A stretch of DNA of 64,000 nucleotides from JAJDTT01 sp022827025 (GTDB lineage Bacteria > Acidobacteriota > UBA6911 > RPQK01 > JAJDTT01), in assembly GCA_965203535.1 (NCBI GenBank), contig OZ241897.1, forward strand, positions 992,001 through 1,056,000, read 5' to 3'. A program made the translations under genes and the position numbers. The notes beneath the pieces are model-generated. The model did not search any database and had not been told where the DNA came from. It saw only the letters and a list, made by a program, of their open reading frames with translations. Positions 1 through 10,062 of this stretch are shown piece after piece; the stretch's first letter is position 1; the number at the start of each line of letters is the position of its first letter.

Positions 1-1201
<1,201 letters not shown>

Positions 1202-1267
1202 GTTCATTCACCTCGAATTCATGCCGGCTCGGACGCCGCATGAGTTTTTCGCCATCCGCTCGTCGAA

Positions 1268-3319
1268 TCAAGTCCTCGCCACCATGGAAATGTCAGCGTA
1301 GGACAAGAACAGTTGTGAGATCTCATGGAGGATTCGCAATCGGTTCCTGCGCAGGTTCTCCTCGGACGACATGACGAGCACGTCGTCGAAGAAACGGTCG
1401 ACGGGCCCGCGCAGGCGGGCCATCTGCTTCAGCGCTTCCAGAAACTCCCCCTTCTCCAGTCTGGCGGCGACCTGGGGGCGCGTCTCTTGGACCATTCGAT
1501 TCAAACTCCGTTCCGCCGGCTCTTTCAGTTCGCCGGCGTGGACACGATCCAGCTCGATCGCCTGGCCGGACAGGATATTCTTGATTCTCTTGCAGGCCGT
1601 TGCCAACACTTCGAAATCCGCTTCGTTCCTCATCTCCTCCAGGGCGACCGCCTTCCGGAACCGGAGATGCAGACTCTGACGAGAGTCTACCGCTTGTACG
1701 GCCCGGATGACGTCGTCGGACACGCCCCGGCTGAGAAACACATGCCGGACCCGCCGCTCCAGGAATGCCAGGACACGGTCTTCCGAGTCCGGTCCGGCCC
1801 CGTCTTCCGAGAGCGACTGCCGCGCCATCCGCACCAGGTCTTCGAGCGGATAGTCGAGACGAAACTCCAGCAATATCTTGACAATGCCCAGGGCCTGACG
1901 GCGAAGCGCGAAGGGATCGCTGGAGCCGGTGGGAACGATTCCACCGGCGATGCATGCAGTGACGGTATCCAGCTTGTCCGCCAGGGCCAACAGGGCCCCG
2001 GCCAGCGTGGAAGGGGGGGCATCGCCGAGAGACACCGGCTTGTAATGCTCCAGGATCGCCTTCCACACCGTCGCAGGATAACCCTCCCGGCGCGCATAGA
2101 GGCCCCCCATGACCCCCTGCAACTCCGGAAGCTCACGAACCATCTCGGAGGTGAGATCCGCCTTGCAGAACAGAGCCGCCCGCTCCAGGTGCGGGTCGGG
2201 CCTCAAACGGGCACAGAGCGCCTTCACCCGCTTCACCTTGTCCAGGTAAGTTCCCAGCCGCTGGTGAAAGACGATGCCGGCCAGCATTTCGCATCGCTCC
2301 TCCATGCTCGTCTTGAGATCGGTCCGCCAGAAGAATGCCGCGTCCTCGAGGCGGGCTCTCAACACCCTCTCGTGTCCCTGGAGGATCCGGCCATCCGAGT
2401 CTCCGTCGGTGTTGACCACGGTCAGGAAGTGGGGACGGAGCCGCCCTTCCGCGTCAATCACCGAGAAGTACTTCTGGTGGTGACGCATGACCGTGACCAG
2501 CACCTGCCGGGGGATATCCAGAAAGTCCTCGTCGAAGCCTCCGCACAGGACGGTGGGATACTCGTTGAGCTGAACGACCGTATCCAGAAGGCGTTCGTCC
2601 TCCACAGGCGTCAACCCGCGGGGAACCTTGCGGGCGAGCTCCCCGGCGATCTTGCGTCGCCGCTCGTCCGTACCGACCAGGACGTAGTTTCGGCGCATCC
2701 GGTCGGGGTACTCCGCGGCGTGAGCCAACCGGATCTCGTCCCTCCCCAGGAACCGGTGTCCACGCGTGACCCTTCCCGAATCGATTCCTTCGAATCGAAA
2801 GGAGACGACCTGGGAATCCCACAGCGAGACGCACCAGCGAAGGGGCCGGATGAATCGAAACCGGCTCTCCCTCCAGTACATGCCGCGCGGCCAGGAGAGG
2901 CCGGCCACCAGCCGGGGGATCTCTTCCTGGAGTATTTCCGGGACGGACCGGCCCGGAATTTTCTTCCGGTACCCCAGGTATTCGCCTTTCGGAGTCTCTA
3001 TCCGTTCCAGAAGCTCCACGTTCAGCCCCTGGCTGCGAGCGAACCCGAAAGCAGCCCTCCCTGGCTCCCCATCGGGTCCCAAGGCAACGCGGACCGGGGG
3101 ACCGAGGACAAGCTCCTCCCTCCCCTGCTGACGTCCGGGCAGCCCGTCGGCCAACAGGGCCAGTCTCCTGGGAGTGCCGTAGGAACGGACCGAGGAGGAA
3201 GACACCCCTTCCCGGGCCAGCGACTCTTTCAGATTCCGGCCAAGCTCGGCCAGAGCCGGAGAGATGACGTCGGCGGGCATCTCCTCCAGGCCCAACTCAA
3301 GCAGAAAGCTGTGACCCAT
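1268..3319 (-). CDS. glyS: glycyl-tRNA synthetase beta subunit
   Basis: Beta subunit of the heterotetrameric alpha2-beta2 glycyl-tRNA synthetase, which binds tRNA-Gly while the alpha subunit activates glycine. At 683 aa it is of normal length. The N-terminus FLLELGLEEMPADV is the family signature, and the central HD-like region includes VMRHHQKYFSV and LTSEMVRELPELQGVMGG. The C-terminal helical tRNA-binding part contains LLALADKLDTV and GSSDPFALRRQALG. Its start overlaps the end of glyQ by 23 nt, so translation of the two subunits is probably coupled. Confidence 0.97.
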   Translation of the reverse strand: MGHSFLLELGLEEMPADVISPALAELGRNLKESLAREGVSSSSVRSYGTPRRLALLADGLPGRQQGREELVLGPPVRVALGPDGEPGRAAFGFARSQGLNVELLERIETPKGEYLGYRKKIPGRSVPEILQEEIPRLVAGLSWPRGMYWRESRFRFIRPLRWCVSLWDSQVVSFRFEGIDSGRVTRGHRFLGRDEIRLAHAAEYPDRMRRNYVLVGTDERRRKIAGELARKVPRGLTPVEDERLLDTVVQLNEYPTVLCGGFDEDFLDIPRQVLVTVMRHHQKYFSVIDAEGRLRPHFLTVVNTDGDSDGRILQGHERVLRARLEDAAFFWRTDLKTSMEERCEMLAGIVFHQRLGTYLDKVKRVKALCARLRPDPHLERAALFCKADLTSEMVRELPELQGVMGGLYARREGYPATVWKAILEHYKPVSLGDAPPSTLAGALLALADKLDTVTACIAGGIVPTGSSDPFALRRQALGIVKILLEFRLDYPLEDLVRMARQSLSEDGAGPDSEDRVLAFLERRVRHVFLSRGVSDDVIRAVQAVDSRQSLHLRFRKAVALEEMRNEADFEVLATACKRIKNILSGQAIELDRVHAGELKEPAERSLNRMVQETRPQVAARLEKGEFLEALKQMARLRGPVDRFFDDVLVMSSEENLRRNRLRILHEISQLFLSYADISMVART

Positions 3320-4202
3320 GATCTTCCAGGTAGAGCCGTGCGGTCGCCACCGCCAGGGCGCGCACCCGGGCGATCAGGGCAACGCGTTCGGTGACGCTGA
3401 TGGCGCCCCGGCTGTCCAGCAGGTTGAAGGTGTGGGAACACTTCAGACAGTAGTCGTACGCAGGGAGAACGCATCTGGCCTCGTGGCAACGCCGGCATTC
3501 CTCCTCGTAGAGACGAAACAGGTTGAAGAGCAGATCCGTGTCGGCCACCTCGAAGCTGTAACGGGAGAACTCGGCCTCCTCCAGCCAACGAATCTGTCCG
3601 TACGTCCTCTCCCGGTTCCATCGGAGTCGGTAAACGCTGTCCTCACCTGAGATAAAGGCTGCGATCCTTTCCAGTCCATAGGTCAACTCCACCGAGACCG
3701 GCATCAATTCGATTCCGCCGGCTTGCTGAAAATAGGTGAACTGCGTGATCTCGAGTCCGTCCAGGAGCACTTGCCAGCCCACGCCCCAGGCGCCCAGGGT
3801 GGGACTCTCCCAATTGTCCTCTTCGAAGCGGATGTCATGACGTTCCAGATCCACGCCGATGCTCGCGAGGCTCTTGAGATAAAGGTCCTGAATGTCCTCC
3901 GGCGACGGCTTGAGAATGACCTGCAACTGGTGGTGGCGATAGAGGCGATTGGGATTCTGTCCGTACCGTCCGTCCGCCGGCCGGCGGCTGGGCTGGACGT
4001 AGACGACGCTGTAGGGTTCAGGCCCCAGAACCCGCAGGAAGGTCTCGGGGTGCATGGTCCCGGCGCCGACCTCGGTGTCGTAGGGCTGTTGCGCCACGCA
4101 ACCCGAGTCCATCCAGAATTCGAGCAGACGGTGCACGATGTCCTGAAACGTCTGCGGGGCTTCGGCTCCATCCCTGGATGCTGCACAGTCCGATTGGTTC
4201 AT
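3297..4202 (-). CDS. glyQ: glycyl-tRNA synthetase alpha subunit
   Basis: Class II catalytic subunit that makes glycyl-adenylate for translation. It has 301 aa, as expected for bacterial GlyQ. Diagnostic blocks are TFQDIVHRLLEFW near residue 20, TEVGAGTMHPETFLRVLGP (45-65), YVQPSRRPADGRYG (70-85, a class II motif 2 region) and FTYFQQAGGIEL (about 155). The C-terminal GAISVTERVALIARVRALA is also typical. It starts 9 nt after recO and overlaps glyS, placing it within an mgtE-recO-glyQ-glyS transcription unit. Confidence 0.97.
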   Translation of the reverse strand: MNQSDCAASRDGAEAPQTFQDIVHRLLEFWMDSGCVAQQPYDTEVGAGTMHPETFLRVLGPEPYSVVYVQPSRRPADGRYGQNPNRLYRHHQLQVILKPSPEDIQDLYLKSLASIGVDLERHDIRFEEDNWESPTLGAWGVGWQVLLDGLEITQFTYFQQAGGIELMPVSVELTYGLERIAAFISGEDSVYRLRWNRERTYGQIRWLEEAEFSRYSFEVADTDLLFNLFRLYEEECRRCHEARCVLPAYDYCLKCSHTFNLLDSRGAISVTERVALIARVRALAVATARLYLEDHGSQLSA

Positions 4203-4211
4203 TGCCGGGTT

Positions 4212-4853
4212 TCAGAGGAGTTCCTTCAGCAGTTTCCGAGTCTTCAGCGGTTTTTCGAGGTGGTATTCTAACAACTTCTCCGAAAAGCGCGCTAACGTTT
4301 TGTCCTCCTCAAGGGTCAGGGATTCCGCCTCCAGCGAGGCCGGCGGCACCCGCATGAAGGATCTGGCCCGTGCCGCCAGAGGACGAGGCAGTTCGTCGTC
4401 AAGGTCGGGGAGAACGCCTTCCAACCTGAGGGTCCAGAGTTCCAGGTAACGAGACAACAGGGAGATGGGGACCGAACCCACGGCCGCGAGAATGGCCAGG
4501 GCCAGGCGGAAGAGATGTTCGCTCTCCTCCTGTTCCCGGCTGAATTCGAGCAGCAGCTCGGTGAAATAGCTCAGATACAGTGTGGACTCCAACGTGGCGG
4601 CCCCCCGCGGAAAGACCCGCAACACCTCGCAACTCTGGATCACCGCCAGCTCCTGGTGCTCCTTGCGGCGAAAGCTCAACCTCACATGGTTCAGGGGCTC
4701 CAGGCTGCCTCCGAATCTGCCTCTCGACTTTCTGGCGCCGTGGGCGATGCCCCGCAGTTTCCCGAAACTCCGGGTAAAGAAGACGGCGATCTTGTGCGAT
4801 TCGGAGAAAGGGTAGGTCCTGAGGGTGAGCGCCTCGGATTGGTGGCGGCTCAT
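4212..4853 (-). CDS. recO: DNA repair protein RecO, short form
   Basis: RecO anneals single-stranded DNA and helps load RecA in the RecFOR pathway. The N-terminal OB fold is recognisable (EALTLRTYPFSESHKIAVFF, then GKLRGIAHGARK), followed by the helical LYLSYFTELLLEF region. The ATG at 4853 forms an ATGA overlap with the mgtE stop, and an AGGAGG-like element lies just upstream. The protein has 213 aa, shorter than the usual 240-270, and the C-terminal half has no cysteines of the zinc motif found in many RecO proteins. The identification rests on the N-terminal domain and is good but not certain. Confidence 0.85.
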   Translation of the reverse strand: MSRHQSEALTLRTYPFSESHKIAVFFTRSFGKLRGIAHGARKSRGRFGGSLEPLNHVRLSFRRKEHQELAVIQSCEVLRVFPRGAATLESTLYLSYFTELLLEFSREQEESEHLFRLALAILAAVGSVPISLLSRYLELWTLRLEGVLPDLDDELPRPLAARARSFMRVPPASLEAESLTLEEDKTLARFSEKLLEYHLEKPLKTRKLLKELL

Positions 4854-6217
4854 GAGGAGGAGACGACCGTGAGGAAATACGTCGCCAATCCCAGAAACGA
4901 AAGAAAACCGACCATGTCCGTGAAGGTGGTCAGTATGATGCTCGAGGCAACGGCGGGATCGACATTGAGTTTGATCAGGAACAGGGGGATCAAGGTGCCG
5001 ATGACTCCGGCCACCAGGATGTTGATGATGAGCGCTCCGCCCAGAACGAATCCCAACTCGAAGCTGCCCTTCCAGGCGAAGGCCACGGCCCCGCACAGCA
5101 ATCCCAAGACGACTCCGTTGGTGAGGGCGACCGCCAGCTCCTTTCCCAGCGCCGCCCGGCTGCTCTTCCAGGTCACCTCTCCCAGGGCGAGTCCGCGGAC
5201 GATCACGGTCAAGGTCTGGGTGCCCGAGTTCCCCCCCATCCCGGCCACCACCGGCAGAAACACGGCCAGATACGAAAACTTGGCGATGGTGGGCTCGTAG
5301 AAGGCCACGATGGTGGCCGCCATCAGGGCCGTCACCAGATTGATGAGCAGCCAGGGCAGCCGCTTTCTCACCGATTTCCGAGGCGGCGTGTAGATCCGGT
5401 CGTCACTCTCCACGCCCGCCATGTAGAAGATGTCCTCGGTGGCCTCTTCCTTGATGACGTCGATCACGTCGTCCACGGTGATCACGCCCACGAGCTTGTT
5501 CTCCTCGTCCACCACCGGGATGGCCAGGAGGTCGTAGAGGGCCACCTGCCGGGCCACTTCTTCCTGGTCCGTGTCGGTCCGCACCGAGAGGATGTCGGTG
5601 GTCATGATCTTTCTCAGCGGCGTGCTGGGAGGAACCATGAGCAGTCCCCGCAGGGAGACGATCCCGACCAGGTGAGACCGTTCGTCCACCACATAGACGT
5701 AAAAGGCCATCTCCAGATCTTCAGCGGTCTGGATCGTGTGGATGGCCTCGCCCACCGTCACGACCTCCTGGAAGGCCAGCACGTTGGGAGTCATGATCCG
5801 GCCGGCGGTTTCCGCCTCGTGCTCCAGCAGGCCCTGGACCTCGGCCGATTCCTCGGTGGCCATCAGATCCAGGATTGCCGCGGCCCGGTCTTCGGGCAGG
5901 GCCGAGATGAATTGGGCGGCGTCGTCGCTCTCCAGCTCCTGGAGGACCGCGGCCGCCTCTTCGGCGGTAAAGTGGGCCAGAAGAGCGATGGCCGGATCGA
6001 GCCCCATCCCGGTGAGGGTCTGTCCCGCCAGGTCCTTGTCCTTCTTGATGAGCAGGGAGAAGACCCGCCGCTGCTGCAGCTCACCCAGCTCCAGCATGAT
6101 GTGGGAGATGTCTCCGGGGCGCAGCTTGGACAGCAGGTTGGCGACGTGCTCGAACGCACTCCGCCTCAGGAGGCGGCGGACGGATTGTGCCAGCAGATGA
6201 ATTTTATGCGTCTGCAT
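4850..6217 (-). CDS. mgtE: magnesium transporter MgtE
   Basis: Mg2+-selective channel/transporter of the inner membrane. The 455 aa show the standard order: an N-terminal superhelical domain (about 1-130, ending in repeats such as DDAAQFISALPEDRAAAILDLM), two CBS domains (about 135-255), a connecting helix, and five hydrophobic membrane segments from about 285 to the end. The pore block VFLPVVAGMGGNSGTQTLTV is present. Known MgtE proteins are gated by Mg2+ binding between the N and CBS domains. It is the first gene of the mgtE-recO-glyQ-glyS run and overlaps recO by 4 nt. Confidence 0.96.
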   Translation of the reverse strand: MQTHKIHLLAQSVRRLLRRSAFEHVANLLSKLRPGDISHIMLELGELQQRRVFSLLIKKDKDLAGQTLTGMGLDPAIALLAHFTAEEAAAVLQELESDDAAQFISALPEDRAAAILDLMATEESAEVQGLLEHEAETAGRIMTPNVLAFQEVVTVGEAIHTIQTAEDLEMAFYVYVVDERSHLVGIVSLRGLLMVPPSTPLRKIMTTDILSVRTDTDQEEVARQVALYDLLAIPVVDEENKLVGVITVDDVIDVIKEEATEDIFYMAGVESDDRIYTPPRKSVRKRLPWLLINLVTALMAATIVAFYEPTIAKFSYLAVFLPVVAGMGGNSGTQTLTVIVRGLALGEVTWKSSRAALGKELAVALTNGVVLGLLCGAVAFAWKGSFELGFVLGGALIINILVAGVIGTLIPLFLIKLNVDPAVASSIILTTFTDMVGFLSFLGLATYFLTVVSSS

Positions 6218-6564
6218 ACTCTCACCCCCGGCCCAAGCGGTTCAGTTCAGTCTCGCGGCGGCTGGACACCGGACAGGTTCGTTCGACGCCATCCTAACCC
6301 AGAATCCTCGTCGGGTCGCCGCGTGACTACGAAAAAAATCGCATTGCGGGGCATTTGTTCGTCCTCGTCCTGGATCGAGGTTTTGCGGGCCCGGACCGTA
6401 CCGGGCGCGCCCGTCGCAACCGAAAACTTCCTGTTTCGTGAAACGGAGCAGCGAATGGGCTCTCAACAGCCCGCGGCAAGAGTCATCACGGCATTCGACC
6501 GTCCCTGCATCCCGGCGGGCGCAGGAACGGTCTCGGTGCTCGCGGGAACTTTCACCACGGACTG
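6218..6564. other. intergenic region upstream of mgtE, no gene seen
   Basis: This 347-nt region lies between the end of pssA and the start of mgtE, both on the minus strand. Open frames through it have no recognisable protein. I looked for the conserved core of the M-box Mg2+ riboswitch often found before mgtE and could not recognise one. The mgtE promoter must lie here if mgtE is not read through from psd-pssA. Confidence 0.5.
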
Positions 6565-7362
6565 TTAATCCGGACGAACTTCCTGTTCCTCCAGAGAGGC
6601 CGGCTCCTTGAGTCGAAAACGAACGAACTGGTACCCCCTCAGAACAACGCCGCTGAGAAGGTAACCGGAAGCCATGGCCATCAAGGACTGCCGCGAATAG
6701 AAGAACACGGCGGCCACCATCAGGGCCAGGATCACAACCAGCAGATGAGACTTTCTGCCTCCCAGATTGAGCCGCTTGAACGACGGGTAGCGGACCGTGC
6801 TCACCATGAGACAGGCCACCGCATAGTTCATGCCGACCAGTGAGACCTTGAAGAAGACCGTGTCCGGAGGGGTCTCGAAGTAGTGGATGATGGCCGCCAC
6901 GAAGGCCGCCGCCGCCGGGATGGGCAGTCCGGCGAAATACTTCATCTCCTTCAACTGGACGTTGAACCGGGCGAGGCGCACCGCTCCGCAGATGAAGAAG
7001 AAGAAGGCCGAAAAACGGGCGAAATTGCCCAGGTCGGCCAGTCCCCAGGAATAAATGAGCACCGCCGGAGCGATTCCGAAGCTGACAACGTCGGCCAGGG
7101 AGTCCAACTGCACGCCGAAATCGCTGGTGGCATTGGCCATTCGCGCCACCCGTCCGTCCAGTCCGTCCAGGACGACGGCGATCCCGATGGCGACCGCCGC
7201 CGCCTGGTAGTTCTCGTTGAGTATGGAGACCAGGGCGAAGAAGCCCGCGAACATGTTTCCCACGGTGAAGAGGGAGGGCAGAATGAAGACGCTGCGGCGA
7301 AATCGCTTCCTGGGGGCCCTGGAACCTGGGAATCGGCGTTCGTGACGTCTCAACTTTTTCAC
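6565..7362 (-). CDS. pssA: CDP-diacylglycerol-serine O-phosphatidyltransferase
   Basis: Makes phosphatidylserine from CDP-diacylglycerol and serine in the inner membrane, the substrate of the Psd encoded just upstream. The CDP-alcohol phosphotransferase signature DG-x2-AR-x8-G-x3-D-x3-D is complete, from DGLDGRVAR to FGVQLDSLAD. It is followed by several hydrophobic helices. I place the start at the GTG at 7362, whose GTGA overlaps the psd stop; this gives 265 aa. A TTG at 7377 would add five residues. With psd it forms a phosphatidylethanolamine cassette. Confidence 0.94.
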   Translation of the reverse strand: MKKLRRHERRFPGSRAPRKRFRRSVFILPSLFTVGNMFAGFFALVSILNENYQAAAVAIGIAVVLDGLDGRVARMANATSDFGVQLDSLADVVSFGIAPAVLIYSWGLADLGNFARFSAFFFFICGAVRLARFNVQLKEMKYFAGLPIPAAAAFVAAIIHYFETPPDTVFFKVSLVGMNYAVACLMVSTVRYPSFKRLNLGGRKSHLLVVILALMVAAVFFYSRQSLMAMASGYLLSGVVLRGYQFVRFRLKEPASLEEQEVRPD

Positions 7363-7964
7363 GGCCCGGGGTTCCAATACGCCAAGACGGTGCTGCCGCC
7401 GTAGACTCGATCGCCTTCGCTGACAACCATGTCACAATTCCGCGGGAAGAACAGATCGACCCGGCTGCCGAATCGGATCAGGCCTATTCTATCACCCCTG
7501 CCGAGAAGGTCTCCCTCTTTCTTCCAGACCCGGATTCGGCGGGCCAAAACCCCGGCCACCAGCGCGAGGGTCAGGGGCCGGTCGCCGGAAATGGTCAGTA
7601 TGACCCGCTCGTTCTCAACCGAGGCCCGGTCGTCCCAGGCGAGATGAAACCGTCCGGAGCGATGTTCCTTCCGGACCAGGATACCCTCCACCGGTGAACG
7701 ATTGACGTGAACGTTCCAGATCGAAAGAAAAATGCTGACTTCGGTGCCCTCCTCAAACGATTTCACACGAACGATCTTTCCGTCCGCCGGGCTGACCACG
7801 GCGTCGGGATCATCGGGAACGGAGCGGTTCGGATCGCGGAAAAACCAGGCGACGAACGCCGCCAGGATGAGGGTCACCACGCCCAGGGCCATCACCTGGA
7901 GCCAAGTCAGGACCAGGGTCAGCGCCACCAGGGGAAGAAAGAAATAGTAACCGTCTCGGGCCAT
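7359..7964 (-). CDS. psd: phosphatidylserine decarboxylase, archaeal-type short form
   Basis: Decarboxylates phosphatidylserine to phosphatidylethanolamine. At 201 aa it belongs to the short Psd class. Two N-terminal membrane helices (about 8-40) are followed by FFRDPNR, SPADGKIV, SIWNVHVNRSP and the self-cleavage motif FGSRVDLFFP, where Ser167 would become the pyruvoyl cofactor. It is translationally coupled to pssA by a GTGA overlap, so synthesis and decarboxylation of phosphatidylserine are co-expressed. The ATG at 7964 begins MARDGYYFFLP. Confidence 0.95.
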   Translation of the reverse strand: MARDGYYFFLPLVALTLVLTWLQVMALGVVTLILAAFVAWFFRDPNRSVPDDPDAVVSPADGKIVRVKSFEEGTEVSIFLSIWNVHVNRSPVEGILVRKEHRSGRFHLAWDDRASVENERVILTISGDRPLTLALVAGVLARRIRVWKKEGDLLGRGDRIGLIRFGSRVDLFFPRNCDMVVSEGDRVYGGSTVLAYWNPGP

Positions 7965-8282
7965 GGGCGGATGCTCCGGGCTTCAACCGGGAGCCGAATC
8001 CAAATCAGGCTCCCCGGCGGGACAATGGACTCCTCCCAGGAGGGCATCCCCAGCCTGGACTGAGCGGAAAACAAGGGAGGTACGAACGAATGCCCGGGTT
8101 CGCCGCAACCGGACGGAAGGTTAGGAGTCTGCGCGGTAGAAATGATCGTAGCGAGAAAGTGGAGAATCGAGGCCAGATTTTCCCGATTTTGAGGTGCATA
8201 GTTGTTCTATTCGCCGAGAAATCGCACGAATATGGACCGATTCTACGCTTTCGCAGTAGATTAATTTCTGCCGCGCAGGCTC
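7965..8282. other. intergenic region between psd and the DUF465 gene
   Basis: This 318-nt region contains short open frames on both strands without recognisable products and without convincing ribosome-binding sites. No RNA gene was recognised. It probably holds the psd-pssA promoter. Confidence 0.45.
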
Positions 8283-8513
8283 CTAGCCGGTCCGGGCCTC
8301 CATCCGGTGTCGATGGATGATCACCTGCATCTGATCCTTCAAGGCCAGCTTCTTCTTCTTGATGACGCTCTCACGCAACTTCTCTTCCGGGTTCAGATAG
8401 ACCCGGCGAACAAGTTCCTCCAGTTGGCGCTCGTAGCCCTGGTGCTCCAGGGCCAGCCGGGAAAACTCCTTGTCCGTCTCCATCAGATGATTTTTGAGAG
8501 CGGCCTCATCCAT
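8283..8513 (-). CDS. DUF465 (YdcH-like) small coiled-coil protein
   Basis: A 76-aa, almost entirely helical protein of the DUF465/YdcH family, whose function is not established. The family pattern is clear: LMETDKEFSRLALEHQGYERQL in the first half and EEKLRESVIKKKKLALKDQM in the second, ending in the typical IIHRHR. The start ATG at 8513 is preceded by AGGAGGAA with 7-nt spacing, which rejects a longer upstream frame starting at 8642. It stands alone, and a repeat element lies just upstream. Confidence 0.88.
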   Translation of the reverse strand: MDEAALKNHLMETDKEFSRLALEHQGYERQLEELVRRVYLNPEEKLRESVIKKKKLALKDQMQVIIHRHRMEARTG

Positions 8514-8604
8514 CGTGCGCTTCCTCCTGGTGCTGGACCACGGCACGTCATGCCCAGTGTGGCGTCCCGAAAATACATGTATTCGACCCTTGATTTCGAA
8601 TCCC

Positions 8605-8723
8605 CGTAGGGGCACCCCTTGTGGGTGCCCTCTTCGGCCCAAACCACGCCACCAGGACCAAGCCCCCCCGGAACGATCTCGGCCACCGGTGCCGGGCGGG
8701 CGACCACAAGGGTCGCTCCTACG
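8605..8723. mobile_element. MITE-like element, copy 1
   Basis: An approximately 119-bp unit with imperfect terminal inverted repeats. The left arm (8605-8630) reads CGTAGGGGCACCCCTTGTGG and continues GTGCCC. The right arm (8696-8723), read on the other strand, begins CGTAGGAGCGACCCTTGTGG. The left arm itself folds into a perfect 8-bp hairpin (8610-8617 with 8623-8630). The same arms bound a second copy at 26920-27001. No coding capacity is seen, so any movement would need a transposase supplied elsewhere. Confidence 0.6.
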
Positions 8724-8803
8724 CCTAATTTAGGGACAGCACACTAATACCGACGCACGAAATTTAGCAAACGGCCTCCGGACCATCAAGAAATTTGAAC
8801 CAT

Positions 8804-8875
8804 AGGGGCGCCCCTTGTGGGTGCCCTCTTCCACCCATTGCAAGCGCCCTCTTCGGTCCGAACGAGACCAATACC
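8804..8875. repeat. partial copies of the MITE-like arm
   Basis: The left-arm sequence recurs at 8804-8830 as AGGGGCGCCCCTTGTGGGTG followed by CCCTCTT. The following segment (GCGCCCTCTTCGGTCCGAAC at about 8843) matches the inner part of copy 1 (GTGCCCTCTTCGGCCCAAAC at about 8625). The whole 8514-8901 interval is therefore repeat debris upstream of the DUF465 gene and downstream of ddl, without a gene. Confidence 0.5.
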
Positions 8876-8901
8876 CGGCCAAAGGCAGAGCCCATCGACC
8901 T

Positions 8902-9981
8902 TCAACGCTCGACCGAGAGGCCCTGCCGGGCTCGATGCCGCTCCAAGCCCAGATTGATGAGCTCTTCGATCAGGTCGGGATAGCTCAGGCCGGACGCCTG
9001 CCAGAGCTTGGGATACATGCTGATCCGGGTGAATCCCGGAATGGTGTTGGCTTCGTTGACCCAGAGCCGGTGGCTCTCCTTTTCCAGCAGGAAGTCGATC
9101 CGGGCCATCCCCTCCACTCCCAGCGTCCGGTACGTCTCCAGGGCCAGCCGCCGCGCCTTGTCCATCCGTTCCTGGGAGAGGGGCGCCGGAATCAGCAACT
9201 CACTGATCCCATCCAGGTACTTGGCGGCGTAGTCGTAGAATTCCCCGGAGGGGACGATCTCGCCCGCGATGGATGCCCTGGGATGCTCGTTCCCCAGGAC
9301 CGAAACTTCGATCTCGCGGGCGTCGACCCCCTGCTCGGCCAGAACCAGCAGGTCGAACCTCAAGGCTTCCTCCAGATGCTGCCGGAGCTCCCGGGAATCG
9401 CGGCTCTTGCCGATTCCGATGGACGAACCCATGTTGGCCGGCTTCACGAACACGGGGTAAGCGAGCTGGTTCTCGATCTGCGCCACGACCCGGTCGGGGT
9501 CCTTCTCCCATCCGGCCCTGGTCGTGCTCACGAAGGGCAGGACCGGCAACCCGGCGTGGGCCAGCACCTGCTTGCACCATACCTTGTTCATGGCCAGCGA
9601 CGAGGCCAGCACGCCGGCTCCCACGTAGGGCAGGCCCAACACCTCCAACGCCCCCTGCACGGTGCCGTCCTCGCCGAACGGTCCGTGCAGCACCGGGAAC
9701 ACGACGGGCGATGGGGTCGGCAGGCCGGCCAGAAGCGCGAGCCAGTGCTCCGGTCCGGCGGGAAACTCCCAGGGACCTTCCCGCGAGAGCTCCAACTTCC
9801 GGCGCAGAACGCCGGGATCGTAGCTTCCGCCCTGCCGGTCCAGACCCATGACCGAGATCCGGTATCGTTCCGGGTCCAGGTGGTTCAGAATCGAGCGGGT
9901 CGAGACGAGGGAAACGTCATGCTCGGCGGAGCGTCCTCCGCAGAGGACCACCACGTGAATCCTGCGGTCCGTCATCTTCAT
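8902..9981 (-). CDS. ddl: D-alanine-D-alanine ligase
   Basis: ATP-grasp enzyme joining two D-alanines for peptidoglycan. It has 359 aa, with the N-terminal VVVLCGGRSAEHDVSLVSTRS signature region, HGPFGEDGTVQGALEVLGLPYVG (about 110-135), the ATP-grasp block VFVKPANMGSSIGIGKS, and the C-terminal metal/substrate block MARIDFLLE and NEANTIPGFT. The YVGAGVLAS-type stretch is typical of VanA/Ddl enzymes. It is the last gene of the dcd-leuS-lptE-holA-rpsT-phoH-ddl run, starting 81 nt after phoH. Confidence 0.96.
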   Translation of the reverse strand: MKMTDRRIHVVVLCGGRSAEHDVSLVSTRSILNHLDPERYRISVMGLDRQGGSYDPGVLRRKLELSREGPWEFPAGPEHWLALLAGLPTPSPVVFPVLHGPFGEDGTVQGALEVLGLPYVGAGVLASSLAMNKVWCKQVLAHAGLPVLPFVSTTRAGWEKDPDRVVAQIENQLAYPVFVKPANMGSSIGIGKSRDSRELRQHLEEALRFDLLVLAEQGVDAREIEVSVLGNEHPRASIAGEIVPSGEFYDYAAKYLDGISELLIPAPLSQERMDKARRLALETYRTLGVEGMARIDFLLEKESHRLWVNEANTIPGFTRISMYPKLWQASGLSYPDLIEELINLGLERHRARQGLSVER

Positions 9982-10062
9982 TGAGTGTCCGGGCCCGGGA
10001 CCTGGAAGGCAACTGCGGCGATCTGACCGAAACCCGTCCGGCGAGGGACTTCCCGTCCGCGC

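Noticed and set aside
6218..6564. Possible M-box magnesium riboswitch upstream of mgtE
   Set aside because: The conserved core could not be recognised by eye on the minus strand; only generic GC-rich hairpins are present. A covariance-model search would settle it.
8605..8875. CRISPR array
   Set aside because: The repeats are inverted, irregularly spaced and few, and no cas gene is present in the window.
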